Source: Magicicada septendecula
Lineage: Eukaryota; Arthropoda; Insecta; Hemiptera; Cicadidae
Length of the DNA stretch: 64,000 nt
Direction: 5' to 3'
NCBI GenBank assembly: GCA_034769895.1
Contig: JAWRYS010001475.1
Span: 1-64,000, forward strand
This document shows positions 11,070 through 20,386 of this stretch, in pieces. The notes beneath the pieces were generated by a model that did no database searches, was not told where the DNA came from, and saw only the letters and a list, made by a program, of their open reading frames with translations. Position 1 is the first letter of the stretch; each line of letters opens with the position of its first letter. The position numbers were made by a program, and so were the translations under genes.

Positions 11070-11314
11070 AATAAACATTAAAACAATCGTTAACTAATCG
11101 ACCTAAATGGATTATCAGTTATTTTATATTACATTAAAATCGATACAAATTCGATTATTCGTTAATTTTATATTAATAGAATTATTTCGGTTGTTATTCA
11201 CTTAGAAACCTCTGATGATACTGATATTTTTCAGTGAAACGTGCGTCAGGTGTTAAAAAGAATATACAATATTATCTACTTGCAGAAGAAACAAATTGAA
11301 AACATCACAAATTA
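11070..11314 (+). repeat. PLE right inverted arm
   Basis: Inverted copy of 8831-9080 ending aaaacatcacaaatta. Confidence 0.9.
11201..11260 (+). ncRNA. hammerhead ribozyme motif, right PLE arm
   Basis: Stem I CTT(11201-11203)..ACCT(11208-11211); core CTGATGA at 11212-11218; extra T 11219; stem II ACTGA 11220-11224 with TCAGT 11231-11235; GAA 11236-11238; stem III ACG/CGT (11239-11246) with loop TG; cleavage after C11247 (GTC); stem I AGGT 11248-11251 and AAG 11258-11260. All catalytic positions are present. The very short stem III is typical of Penelope-type hammerheads, which may act as dimers. The single extra T before stem II is unusual. Confidence 0.8.
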
Positions 11315-11477
11315 TATAATTACTGCAAGAAATATCGAGTTACTTATATAGAAAATGATATATTTTAATATATATTGTGCACAGCCATCTGTAACAGAAA
11401 CAAAAACAATATTAGTGACGTATAGTTGATACGTGTAGGGTGGATTAGAATAATGTTTATGTGTACTGTAACATACC

Positions 11478-12774
11478 TCAAATATGCATGCGTGCAAAAA
11501 ATGGATGTATTGGCCTGCTGAACGCATACACCCGACATTGTGGACATCCCGGAGGTGTCCTCTCCAATGCCACGGTTTGGAACCAATTGATGATGCACAG
11601 ATAGTGGTAGGTATGTCCGCACATTAAACCGAGGAGTCTCTGCCCCTCAGTATAATTTTCTTGGCACACGCTACATGATGTGTGCCCTAACATACTCTGT
11701 ATGGGGCAAAGCTCTCCACGCCTCCATCGCCACGTCGGGAATCTACTTCTCAGAAGTAATCTCATCGTGGCGGGCTCACTGTGCATCCTTGGTCCCACTC
11801 TGTCAATGATGTCATAAAAGACGCATGGTGCGTCTTCTGGAGGGGACCGCAAACGAGGATCATGTCGTATGTGCTGCGTGTTACGCAGTTGTGACGGATG
11901 TGGTTGAGACTGCTGAGGTTGTGCTTGTGGCTGCTGTTGAGGCTGTGGGGATTGTGTGAGTAGCTGTTGTGGTTGAGGTTGCCGTTGATTGGTACTTATC
12001 CACTGCGGACGAGGTTGGGGTATTTGTTCCTGTGGTTGTGGTGGTGGCGATTGCGGCGGTGTAATTGTTATCTGCTGTTGCTGCTGCGCTTGTGGACGAA
12101 TGTCACTGGTGAAAAAGTAAAAATATAAAATCAGGTAAAAAAAACGAAAGTATGTACACATGAGAAGAAGACTTACATATTAAATGTGATGACCGGTAAT
12201 TGTTGTATGTTATTGTCATCAACATCAACACCATTATTTTCATCATCATCATCACTACCATCCAGATGTGCCGTTGTTACATCACTGTCATTATCATCAT
12301 CGCCGTACATCATCTCATCATCATTGCTGAAAAAAGTACACTTTTAATACCAGATGTAAACGCAATAGTACAAGTGAACGTTAATGAAAAAAAACAAACG
12401 TATCGACTCGTGCCGGCTTGCTGAGATGCAGCAGCAGCAGCAGCAACAGCAGCAGTAGCATCAGCACTAGTAAAAACAGCAGCAGCAGCTGAACCGGTAG
12501 CATCACTGAAAAAAAAGAATAATTTGAATACCGAACGTAAACGCATTAGTACAAGTGATTGTTAATAAAAATGGACTTACCGACTCGAGTTGGGTTGAGA
12601 TTTCCCATTAACGCCTGCCGTAATCTTTTGGAACTATAAAATTGAACAGTAAGTCAGTCGAATGTTATATTCTGTTTGTACTCGTTAAATAAAGAAAAAT
12701 GTTGAAATTTACCTTCGAACCCGCCGCTGCTCCTCACAGACTCTTTTATACAATCTATTATCGCTTCCGCTCAT
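11478..12774 (-). CDS. five-exon membrane RING-H2 protein
   Basis: Minus-strand exons 12713-12774, 12581-12633, 12400-12505, 12177-12326 and 11478-12105 sum to 999 nt (332 residues). All introns are 71-79 bases with GT and AG ends, and the phase fits at every junction. In order the protein has a basic N-terminus (start ATG 12774), a run of about 25 mostly Leu/Val residues in exon 3 (likely transmembrane helix), an Asp-rich segment in exon 4, a Gln/Pro-rich stretch, and a C-terminal RING-H2 (CSVC..C-G-H-TY-H-YLC..CPQC). RING-H2 proteins are E3 ubiquitin ligases. It lies 0.5 kb downstream of the Maverick polymerase on the same strand, and may be Maverick cargo or a host gene beside the insertion. 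Exon 3 read in another frame is poly-Ala, but only the Leu frame keeps the phase through all exons. Start and splicing are inferred from sequence alone. Confidence 0.7.
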
Positions 12775-12825
12775 TCTGTAAAACGTAACAAGAAAAATGT
12801 TGTATAGTAATTTGCTAACATAATA

Positions 12826-12860
<35 letters not shown>

Positions 12861-13016
12861 GTCAAATATTAACGTAAAAATATAGTAAGTACTTACATGC
12901 AAATTGAAAAATTATAATGAATGTGATAATACTTATTATGACGAAATGCTTATATATACGTATATGCTTGGTAGGAGTCTGCTATAGACAAAGTCCCCTT
13001 ACCCTCAAAGTGTTCA

Positions 13017-13060
<44 letters not shown>

Positions 13061-13308
13061 CTTGCATCCTGTACGTAACAAAGCCCCTCGCCATCACAAA
13101 GTTCACACGCTGCGATAACATATGGTCAGTCAGCGAATAAAAATAACTGCACATGTGCATAGTGTGGGAAGGTCTTAGTGGGAGTCGATTACATCCTGTT
13201 ATAAAAATTAACCGTTGACGTCTAGTCGTCTACCGCCCCCCTACCCACTGTATGAAAGTGTAATAAATAATTTTTATACTTGCACTACAAGTTTATTCTT
13301 ACCATGAG
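12775..13308. other. intergenic region with microsatellites
   Basis: Contains (GT)n at about 12828-12858 and (CA)n at about 13018-13058. No coding frame. It would hold the promoter of the RING gene and the polymerase 3' end. Confidence 0.5.
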
Positions 13309-16037
13309 TTACTGCTCTGCGTATCTTAGTCTCTTCATGTTAGGACCGGTATCGTCATTGGTTAACACACGTTTACACACTCTGTAGTGTCCGTACGCGA
13401 GTGTAGTTACACCATCGTCCAGTACGTACCTCTTATCGTCATAAGGAGACAGGGAAAGTTTTGTTACACGTTGCGTGTACAGCGTATGACGATCGCTTCG
13501 TATACACTCGGCAGAGGTGAAAACCGTACGACTATCGAAAAGACACTCGCTGTATTGACGTAACCTTTTTTTTATTGCCGTCCTCGGAACACCTTTCGCC
13601 ACTTTTTTGTCGGTACAGTCGGACAACAGGAGCGAGTAACATTTAGCTCTGAGTCCGACGAATTCCCTGATGGGTTTCCCATTAGTTTCATCCTTGAACT
13701 TCCCCACGACTTTTTGTTGTCGTCGCAATGACAAGGATGATCTGAGGGGTAGTCCGACGTGTCGAAAATGTGGAGATCCTCTTTCATATCGGAGTACACA
13801 TCGTCAGTCTGTATGCTGTAAAGCAAACTGTCGGTATCAGTCGTTAATAATGTCAATCGTCGTCCGTACTTGCTGACAGCGTACCGATAATTAAAATCGT
13901 ACATTATCAATTTACTGACATCAAGTACTGTTAAGCCAACGTACACTGGACGGGAAAGGTATATAGTTCTGTTTCGTAAAGCCAGTCCGACCAAGTCGTC
14001 GGTGTAGCTCGGATCATACGCTTTAGTCGTGGATTGGAAACAAGTTTCTGCAGCCGCCCTTTGGTAGAGACTAGTTGGAAGTCTATTCGTTTCCTTACGT
14101 TCTCCAGCGATTTACCATAGACAGCGTTGAACATCAGTTTGAAAAAATCTTTTTCAAAACCGTTGGTGGCTGCTGCTCTCTTTTGTGTGTTGAAATCGAT
14201 AAACGGTTTCATCCACGCTCTCTGTTTAAAACGCAACACCCTATGGAACGCTTTCAATTCTAGACCAAGGTTCAGATACAACTTTATATTTCGAAAATGA
14301 AGAACGTATTTTTGCTTGTCGTCCAAAGTCGTTAGTAATTTGGGAACGGACGACGAGGGCGTTTCTGATCCGTTATACCCTTTTGTATAGTGTAGTCGTG
14401 TGTGTAGTCGTCGAGAGTACGGTGAAAGTATGTCAGGATTGACGCAGGAACGCACGGGTGCTAGTGGATAATCTGAGTGAAGATCATGAAGTTCAGATGG
14501 AAAGTGTAGGTCGACCTCAAGTATGTAGCCCATGTCACTGTCATCACTCAGAGTACGTACGTCCAGTGAGTCGATCTCGTTACGATCGAGCCATCTAAAG
14601 TCACCGTAAGGGAGTGGCTGTGACATGGCTGCACCGTAAAGGTTGTTGCAGTTGGTGTACAATATGAAAGAGGTCGGCTTTGAAGCATCATACTGATCAG
14701 CGATTAGCGGGTTGTTGGCCTTGGCACAGCGGTTGGGTACCATGCTAACGCCACCGCGAACGGCTGATTCAATAAAAAGATCCGTCAACAGCTCCAGTCG
14801 CACCCGGTCATCTTTAACATCGCGTGCCAAGCAACGCCGGGAAGCGAGTAAAGATGAGCCGGATCAATCTGGTAGTACCGCATGGCCATCTCACGGAACG
14901 CCTCGAAGACGTCGGCCAGCAGCAGTACATCTGTTTTAAGATAAAGATCGTGATAATCACCCAGCGTACGGATTCTGAAAGTCTGCCACACATTCTGTGC
15001 ATGTGCGTAATCTTCGTCCGACACGGGCTATTCACTCAGCCTATTGAAAAAGTGTTCGCGTGCGGGCAGACATGTTTCGTCGAACTTCTCGCTACCCGTC
15101 ATGTAATCGTAAGGGTACACCCCCTTACGTAAGAGTAGCTCGAAGTGTTCTTCGAAACATTGCTTTGTTAAAGCGAAATCCGCACCGCTCACGCGCAAGT
15201 TTCCAACAAGTGTGTCCAAGGACGTGTTCAAAAATTGCAACGTGCCTACGAAACGCAGGGACCCAACGTGACTGATACGAAGCGTTCACTAGTGGTAGCG
15301 ATACAAGTGATATTTTCATCGTTGTATTTACCCAACCCTTGTATCAAGTGATGTGCCTCGTAACCTCGTAAGTTATGGAAAAAGACAGGAATATGTTGGG
15401 GGGTCTTGCAGTTGAGGTTACATACGTTGTGAGCTGCGCCAAGGTATCGTCCAGTTAGATGACAATGGTTGCGCACCTTGTCGTCATCAGTCAGTGGTTT
15501 TTCACAGAGATGGCATACGACAGCATTTGTGAAAGATAATACGTCACGATCACTCATAGTCATGGGGACATTGGTACGCATGATCCTGTACAGTTCACTC
15601 TCTTCATCGATTAGTCTATCTAAAAAGGTTCTCACCGCGATAAACGACCTGCGGTTTGAAAATGTTACGCTTTTACAAATCGATTAGATGATTTTTTCGT
15701 ACGAAGCTTCTAAACGTTCAGGCAATACGTTCTGATCAGCGATCAATGTCGTATGACATCGTCCGTGAAAATAGCCTTCACTCGTCACTTCTTTGTCCTC
15801 ATTCATATCGGCGTTTACGATGTACTTGACAAATCTCGCTTTTAGCGCTATATGCCACTTTATAGTAAGCAAACGTGTCAGTTCGTTTAGAATGTCCATA
15901 CGTAACATATCGTGAATTTCATCGAAAAAGGTAATGACATCGTTGACACATTCTTCTTCCTCTGCAACAGGTGTGTAAACGTACGACACCAACGAGCCAC
16001 GCAACGAATGTTTACGATCAACAGCAAACGTCTGCAT
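13309..16037 (-). pseudogene. Maverick DNA polymerase B, broken
   Basis: Protein-primed family B polymerase that would replicate the element. Pieces run from ATG 16037 to a stop at 13309. Landmarks: a Cys/His cluster (CHLCEKPL..NHCHLTGRYLGAAHN) and FFHNLRGYEAHHL in 15246-15635; KTDVLLLADVFEAFR in 14785-15024; motif A region YTNCNNLYGAAMSQ in 13931-14830; motif B FNAVYGKSLENVRKR; and motif C TDTDSLLYS in 13572-13994. Breaks: frame changes near 15640-15690, 15240-15250, 14790-14830, 13930-13990 and 13730, and an in-frame TAG at 15025-15027. Motif A reads Asn where the catalytic Asp is expected. Homology is clear and the gene is non-functional. Confidence 0.9.
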
Positions 16038-16356
16038 TGTTAGAATGACAATAAAAGCAAAATCAATTACTTGCTCGCTTGAACATTAGAAGACTGACAC
16101 AAAGTTGGAAAATAAGCAACATTTTATATGCAGTGCGTGAAAGTTAGCCTGCACGAGACTCGAAGGTGAATGCGGGCAGCGATCATCGCTCCACTTATAC
16201 TACCTATGACGACTGCGTGCGCAGGTATCTGCTCCCACTACTGTGCTTTATTTCATACCGACCAATTGACGACAGCAATCCCCACTACGGTTGCGCGCGC
16301 AGCTATCACTGAGGAAGTGAAATGCAGCGCGACAAACTAACATTCTTGCTTCAGAT
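16038..16356. promoter_or_regulatory. divergent intergenic region
   Basis: Lies between the start of the minus-strand polymerase and the plus-strand BIR gene, so it should hold both promoters. I see a tttatatg at about 16121 and two loosely similar GC-richer blocks (about 16190-16240 and 16262-16310), but no defined element. Confidence 0.35.
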
Positions 16357-16632
16357 ATGGACGTGCACACATATTCTTTTGCAAGCCAATTAAAAAGCTT
16401 TTATAACATCCATCGTCGACGTAACATTAAATTTTACGATCGTAAATTTCCGAATGCGAACGTGAGATTTTTTGACCTAGCCAAAGCCGGATTTATTTAC
16501 GAAGGCAATGGTGATGTTGTAAGATGCTGCAAGTGTAAAGTACGAATTATGGATTGGATGGTGGGTGATGATCCCGTCCAAGTCCGTAAGGCGTCAATGC
16601 CCACATGCGATTTCGTTCGTGAACACTTGTAG
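16357..16632 (+). CDS. single-BIR, IAP-like protein
   Basis: 91 codons. Residues about 20-88 follow the BIR fold pattern: a basic RNIKFYDRKFPN start, FDLAKAGFIYEGNGDVVRCC, CKVRIMDWMVGDDP, and a final PTCDF. BIR domains occur in inhibitor-of-apoptosis proteins, bind caspases or IAP antagonists, and are carried by several large DNA viruses and Mavericks. Two zinc-binding Cys of the first pair and the last Cys are present, but the position normally occupied by His (GDDPxxxH) is Arg here, so zinc binding may be impaired. No RING follows. A hairpin identical to the histone 3' stem-loop starts 20 nt after the stop. Confidence 0.75.
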   Translation: MDVHTYSFASQLKSFYNIHRRRNIKFYDRKFPNANVRFFDLAKAGFIYEGNGDVVRCCKCKVRIMDWMVGDDPVQVRKASMPTCDFVREHL

Positions 16633-16650
16633 AAGTCGACGCACGCAAAA

Positions 16651-16809
16651 ATGGCTCTTTTCAGAGCCGACATAAACTCATGTACAAACATACCCGTTTG
16701 GGTAGTACTAGTAGTACTCTGTGTTAGTACTATACTAGTACTAGTAGTACTACATGTATTACTATTACTAGTACTACTACTAAATGTGTGTAAACAGTTC
16801 AATGTCTGA
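16651..16809 (+). CDS. small hydrophobic frame over TAC/TAG repeat
   Basis: ATG at 16651 lies in the 5' edge of the stem-loop, and the 52-codon frame is in phase with the BIR gene after its TAG. From about residue 17 it is almost all Val/Leu, encoded by the GTA/CTA repeat at 16706-16784, which would form a membrane helix. It could be a real small membrane protein, a C-terminal anchor reached by read-through of the BIR stop, or an accident of the repeat. I recognise no homologue. Confidence 0.3.
   Translation: MALFRADINSCTNIPVWVVLVVLCVSTILVLVVLHVLLLLVLLLNVCKQFNV
16653..16668 (+). promoter_or_regulatory. histone-type 3' stem-loop
   Basis: GGCTCTTTTCAGAGCC: a 6 bp stem with a TTTC loop, matching the canonical metazoan replication-dependent histone mRNA stem-loop at all 16 positions. 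It follows the BIR stop codon (16630-16632) by 20 nt, as in histone genes, and is preceded by CAAAAAT, close to the CAAA usually found upstream. The downstream flank GACATAA differs from the usual ACCCA, and I see no clear purine-rich U7 target. Confidence 0.6.
16706..16784 (+). repeat. TAC/TAG trinucleotide-rich repeat
   Basis: Imperfect gtagtac, tagtac and tactac units, palindromic in part, following the stem-loop. Confidence 0.75.
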
Positions 16810-16931
16810 CTGATGGTGCCATGATAAAAAAAATAAATAAAACAAAAAATTTCATAAACATTATATCTATACACTTTAAATATCGTGACAATTTCGAAGC
16901 TGTATCACTTGCATCAAAGATCGATGACACA

Positions 16932-18142
16932 ATGGATGTCTATCGATACGACGATGGGAAACATTTCACACTAACAAAACCGTTACGAAGCGCGATACGC
17001 TCCAACTTGTGTTCTATGTATTTTGTGAAGAAAAAACGATTTTGTGGTAACTACTGTACACGTTATAAGTTTGGTGTTGACAGATATCACGGACGTTGTT
17101 GGCGTCACATAAAGAAACGTAGCGGTTATCTGCCACCGATCGTGCTGTTGATGATAATCTCCGATCGTATACACAATAAATCACGATGGCTTCATTTTAT
17201 CGAAGAGTGTGATCGAAACAACGTACCGATTGAACTCGTGGTTTACGAAAAGAATATGTTCAAGTGCACCGTACGTCACGCGTGGAATTTTATTTCACGT
17301 TTCCGACCGATTCCTGAACTGTATCACGCCGTTCAACGTGTTCACGGCTTACACGATTCACACGGACGGATGAACTATGCGACTGTGTACACAGACATGC
17401 TCGCCTACGGAAGTTCAATCCCTCACGCTTCGTGTTGCATTGTCATTACGGAGCGCACTATTCCGATACGTACACCGATTGAAAAATACAGAAGCGCGGT
17501 TTGATAGCGCCAAAGTGCGCAGTGGATCCTAGCTACAACGTAAGTTTTGACGTGCACTGCCCACCGTCTTCGTTACCGACACTAGCGAGAGGGAAACAGT
17601 TCGCATTGGTGAACAACAAGGCGCAGGGATTGTTTTCGGTAGCCTTTCTGAAGGAAGCATTGCCTACACCCCGCAAGTATTGTGAATACTTTGGTCTGCA
17701 GTATTCACATGAAAAAGGGTACACAGTGAAAGACCGACGTTTATACGAACAGTGGCAACAGTGCACGGGCGCTATGGCGGACGAATTTTGGTTGTTGAAC
17801 TCGTATCTTATACACCTGCATACGGAGTCGAGAAGTCAACGTCCGATCGCTGAACTCAAAGCTAAACACATGTGCGAGCATCTACCTGAGAACGATAACG
17901 TCATAGTTGCGGAAATGCACGAGTACCGCACCAACGTTATACGCAGCGTCATGTTCAAAGACATGAATTCCGTCAAGACAGTAAGAGCGTTGGACACGAA
18001 ACAACACACGCTCATGAGATATTACATTGGTATGAGCCTCGTGCGTAATGGATGTATGAAAATCAGTTTAGCGCATGTTTTAACGTACTTACGCAATCAC
18101 AAGAAGAACGCTTTGTTTTTCCGTTTTGTCGAGATGATATAA
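16932..18142 (+). pseudogene. Maverick gene in two frames, possible glycosyltransferase
   Basis: Two adjoining frames: 16932-17504 (ATG 16932) and one open from about 17501 to 18142. The second has no ATG near its start and overlaps the first by 4 bases in the -1 frame, so this is either one gene with a frameshift near 17500 or a slippage site. The first part has a Cys/His-rich stretch (FCGNYCTRYKF) and a hydrophobic strand LPPIVLLMIISD. Around the junction are HASCCIVITERTIPIRTP and, later, ADEFWLLNSYL. These loosely recall core-2/I-branching (GT14-type) glycosyltransferases, but this is a weak resemblance and the gene may be unrelated. It lies between BIR and integrase on the same strand. 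Confidence 0.45.
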
Positions 18143-18146
18143 CTGG

Positions 18147-18392
18147 ATGTGGAGTGGAGATATCACTACAGTCACGCGATGGAAAGCAGACGTACCAGAA
18201 CGGTACCGAGGAGAGTTACGTTCAGCACTGAGTCAACGATTTACTACGTTCCAGCGTATTGTGAATCACGGTTCGCACGACATGGGAATGAAACGACAGG
18301 TGAAGAATATACAGCAGACCGTTCGCAAGACTATCGCGACGGAGTTGCACAGACCGGTAAGTGAAATTTTCCGAGACGTGCGGTCGAGTTAA
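18147..18392 (+). CDS. short uncharacterised frame before integrase
   Basis: ATG at 18147, 81 codons, basic. It sits directly before integrase similarity starts and may be a broken upstream part of that gene, or noise. A second frame overlaps it in the same stretch. I recognise no domain. Confidence 0.25.
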   Translation: MWSGDITTVTRWKADVPERYRGELRSALSQRFTTFQRIVNHGSHDMGMKRQVKNIQQTVRKTIATELHRPVSEIFRDVRSS

Positions 18393-19192
18393 AGGGACTT
18401 CACGACTTGTACCAAGCGGACCTGGTAGAGATGATACCGCACGCGAAGGTGAACAAGGGATTCAAGTACCTTATGACGATCATTAACGCGTTTAGCAAGT
18501 ACGCGTACGCTGTTCCGTTGAAAACGAAGACGGGTGTAGAGGTCGCACGAGCTCTGGAACAGAGTACAATAACAGTAGCGTACAAAAATTGCTGAGCAGA
18601 TACGGTATCACACTCTATTCCACGTATAGTGAAAAAAAGGCCTCCATTGTGGAACGTTTTAACCGTACGTTGAAAACGCACATGTATCGTGCGTTCAGTG
18701 AACAAGGTCATTACCGTTGGTTGGATATGTTACCGGAACTAGTCAACACGTACAACAACAGCGTGCACAGAACGATTGGAATGAAATCCGCGTCAGATGA
18801 ACGAATCCAACGAACGTACGGTGCTACAACGGATTCGTGAGAACACATCGAGGAGCATCGTTTATAAACGACCGAAATTCAAAGTAGGCGATCGTGTGCG
18901 TATAAGCAAACACAAAATGACATTCGCCAAAGGACACACACCAAATTGGACAAACGAGATATTTCTCGTTCATTCGGTGCGTACCGGCAGCGTACCCGTC
19001 ACCTATTCGCTAAAGGATCATACAGGAGTGTTGAAAGGCGGTTTTTATGAACAAGAAATCAGTAAATCGAACGTTGATGACGTGTACTTGGTAGAAAAGA
19101 TTGTACAACGTAAAGGCGATCGTGTGAAAGTCAGGTGGTTAGGATTCGATGGTAAACACGATTCGTGGATACACAAGAAGAACTTGGTATAA
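18393..19192 (+). pseudogene. Maverick integrase with chromodomain, broken
   Basis: Retroviral-type integrase that would insert the element. Part one (to 18595) shows LYQADLVEM with the first catalytic Asp and FSKYAYAVPLKTKTG. Part two (18590-18840) starts at RYGITLYSTYS and contains KASIVERFNRTLK with the catalytic Glu. The segment that should carry the second catalytic Asp is missing at about 18590, where the frame also changes. A second frame change near 18800 leads to part three (18797-19192): an SH3-like KFKVGDRVRISK module and a C-terminal chromodomain (VYLVEKIVQRKG..VKVRWLGF..DSWI). The chromodomain is typical of Maverick integrases and binds chromatin marks. Non-functional as found. 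Confidence 0.88.
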
Positions 19193-19231
19193 CAACGATT
19201 CGACTCATGTAAATAGTACCAGTATCCATCG

Positions 19232-19435
19232 ATGCGTTATTATGACAACATGCACACTGTGTACAGTGTAAAAGACAATGTGTCGCATCCCGGTTACGAT
19301 GAGTACATCGTGAACACGACTGCAAACGACGTTGAACGCATGTGCAGGATCTTGACAGTGCACGAGTACTGGCAACGGGTTATCAATCGTGTGAAGAGAT
19401 TCCGTCTTAACGAAATAGTACCAATTGGCACCTGA
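19232..19435 (+). CDS. small Cys-rich Maverick frame
   Basis: ATG 19232, 67 codons, between integrase and ATPase. After the TGA at 19433-19435 the same frame stays open to about 19673 and is Cys-rich (TCVCSYISTDCCD), overlapping the ATPase start, so the TGA may be a premature stop in a longer gene. Family unknown. Confidence 0.4.
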   Translation: MRYYDNMHTVYSVKDNVSHPGYDEYIVNTTANDVERMCRILTVHEYWQRVINRVKRFRLNEIVPIGT

Positions 19436-19571
19436 TTCGATCACTACAAAGAATGTGTTTGGTCGGATCCGAACTGTGAAACGGGTCCGGACACTTGTGT
19501 ATGCAGTTACATATCTACCGACTGCTGCGATATAGTGCGACTATTAAATAGACTGTGCACGGAACGACAAC

Positions 19572-20303
19572 ATGAAAATATTGCAACAAGCGCACAAACT
19601 AAAAATAAAGGACGTGGACTATTCGAAATTGTGCGGCGATGGTGGTGGAGGTGGTTGTGGCAGAAAAAAACGTAAACACGGACGTCTTCTGCCCGATACC
19701 GTTCGTTCTATCATCTGCGGGCCTTCCGCGTGTGGGAAGACTAACGTCATGTTCAACCTATTGTTCGATGTAAACGGATTGAGATTCGCGAACTTATACG
19801 TGTTTTCTAAATCACTATTTCAACCCAAATATCAGATGCTGGAGACCCTGATGACACAACTTTCCAACGAAGGAATGGGTTATCGCGCCTACAACGATAA
19901 CGAAGAGGTACCGCCTCCCGACGAGGTCGATCCCGATCCTATTATGGTGTTCGACGACGTGTCTTGTGAAAGACAACACAATATACGCAAGTATTTCTCT
20001 ATGGGACGACACAGGAGTGTGGACGCGTTTTACCTTTGCCAGACGTACAATCAAGTGCCAAAACAGTTGGTTCGTGAAAATGCCAATTTAATAGTATTGT
20101 TCAAACAGGACGATCGCAACTTGAATCATGTGTACAACGATCACGTCAACACGGACATGAAATATGACACGTTTAAGAACATGTGCGCTGAAGCGTGGAA
20201 AGATAGTTACGGCTTTCTCGTTGTGGACAAGGATTCTTCTATCGACACCGGCAGGTACAGAGTCGGTTTTGACCGTTTCATAGTAGTTGCACCTAACGAT
20301 TAA
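19572..20303 (+). CDS. A32-like packaging ATPase
   Basis: 243 codons, uninterrupted. A Gly-rich and basic N-terminus is followed by RSIICGPSACGKTNVMFNLL (Walker A, GPSACGKT) at about residues 46-65 and DPIMVFDDVSC (Walker B) near 121. FYLCQTYNQVP near 150 fits the sensor segment. This FtsK/HerA-type ATPase family pumps DNA into capsids in Mavericks, virophages and poxvirus-like viruses. It is the best-preserved Maverick gene here, near the usual family length. The ATG follows a short spacer after the Cys-rich frame. The next gene starts 83 bases downstream. Confidence 0.9.
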   Translation: MKILQQAHKLKIKDVDYSKLCGDGGGGGCGRKKRKHGRLLPDTVRSIICGPSACGKTNVMFNLLFDVNGLRFANLYVFSKSLFQPKYQMLETLMTQLSNEGMGYRAYNDNEEVPPPDEVDPDPIMVFDDVSCERQHNIRKYFSMGRHRSVDAFYLCQTYNQVPKQLVRENANLIVLFKQDDRNLNHVYNDHVNTDMKYDTFKNMCAEAWKDSYGFLVVDKDSSIDTGRYRVGFDRFIVVAPND

Positions 20304-20386
20304 ACAAAAAAAAGTTGTCAAACGTTCAGCTAAATACACATGTCCTGCTGTCAACGACTTCAGTTGTCGTACTGCCGTTTATCGAG

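Larger units (their letters stand above)
8831..11314 (+). mobile_element. Penelope-like element with inverted arms
   Basis: An RT plus GIY-YIG frame lies between two inverted arms of about 245 bases (8831-9080 and 11070-11314). Each arm carries a hammerhead ribozyme motif. Inverted pseudo-LTRs, a GIY-YIG endonuclease and hammerheads are all known hallmarks of Penelope-like elements. The arms differ at only a few sites (for example c/t at the variable core position, and a 4-base indel near 8946-8951), so insertion was fairly recent. I could not find a target-site duplication. Confidence 0.9.

Noticed and set aside
12310-12546. poly-Ala frame in RING gene exon 3
   Set aside because: It does not keep phase with the flanking exons; the Leu-rich frame does.
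16497-16874. minus-strand frame opposite the BIR gene
   Set aside because: Ser/Thr-rich shadow of the BIR coding and the TAC/TAG repeat, with no domain.
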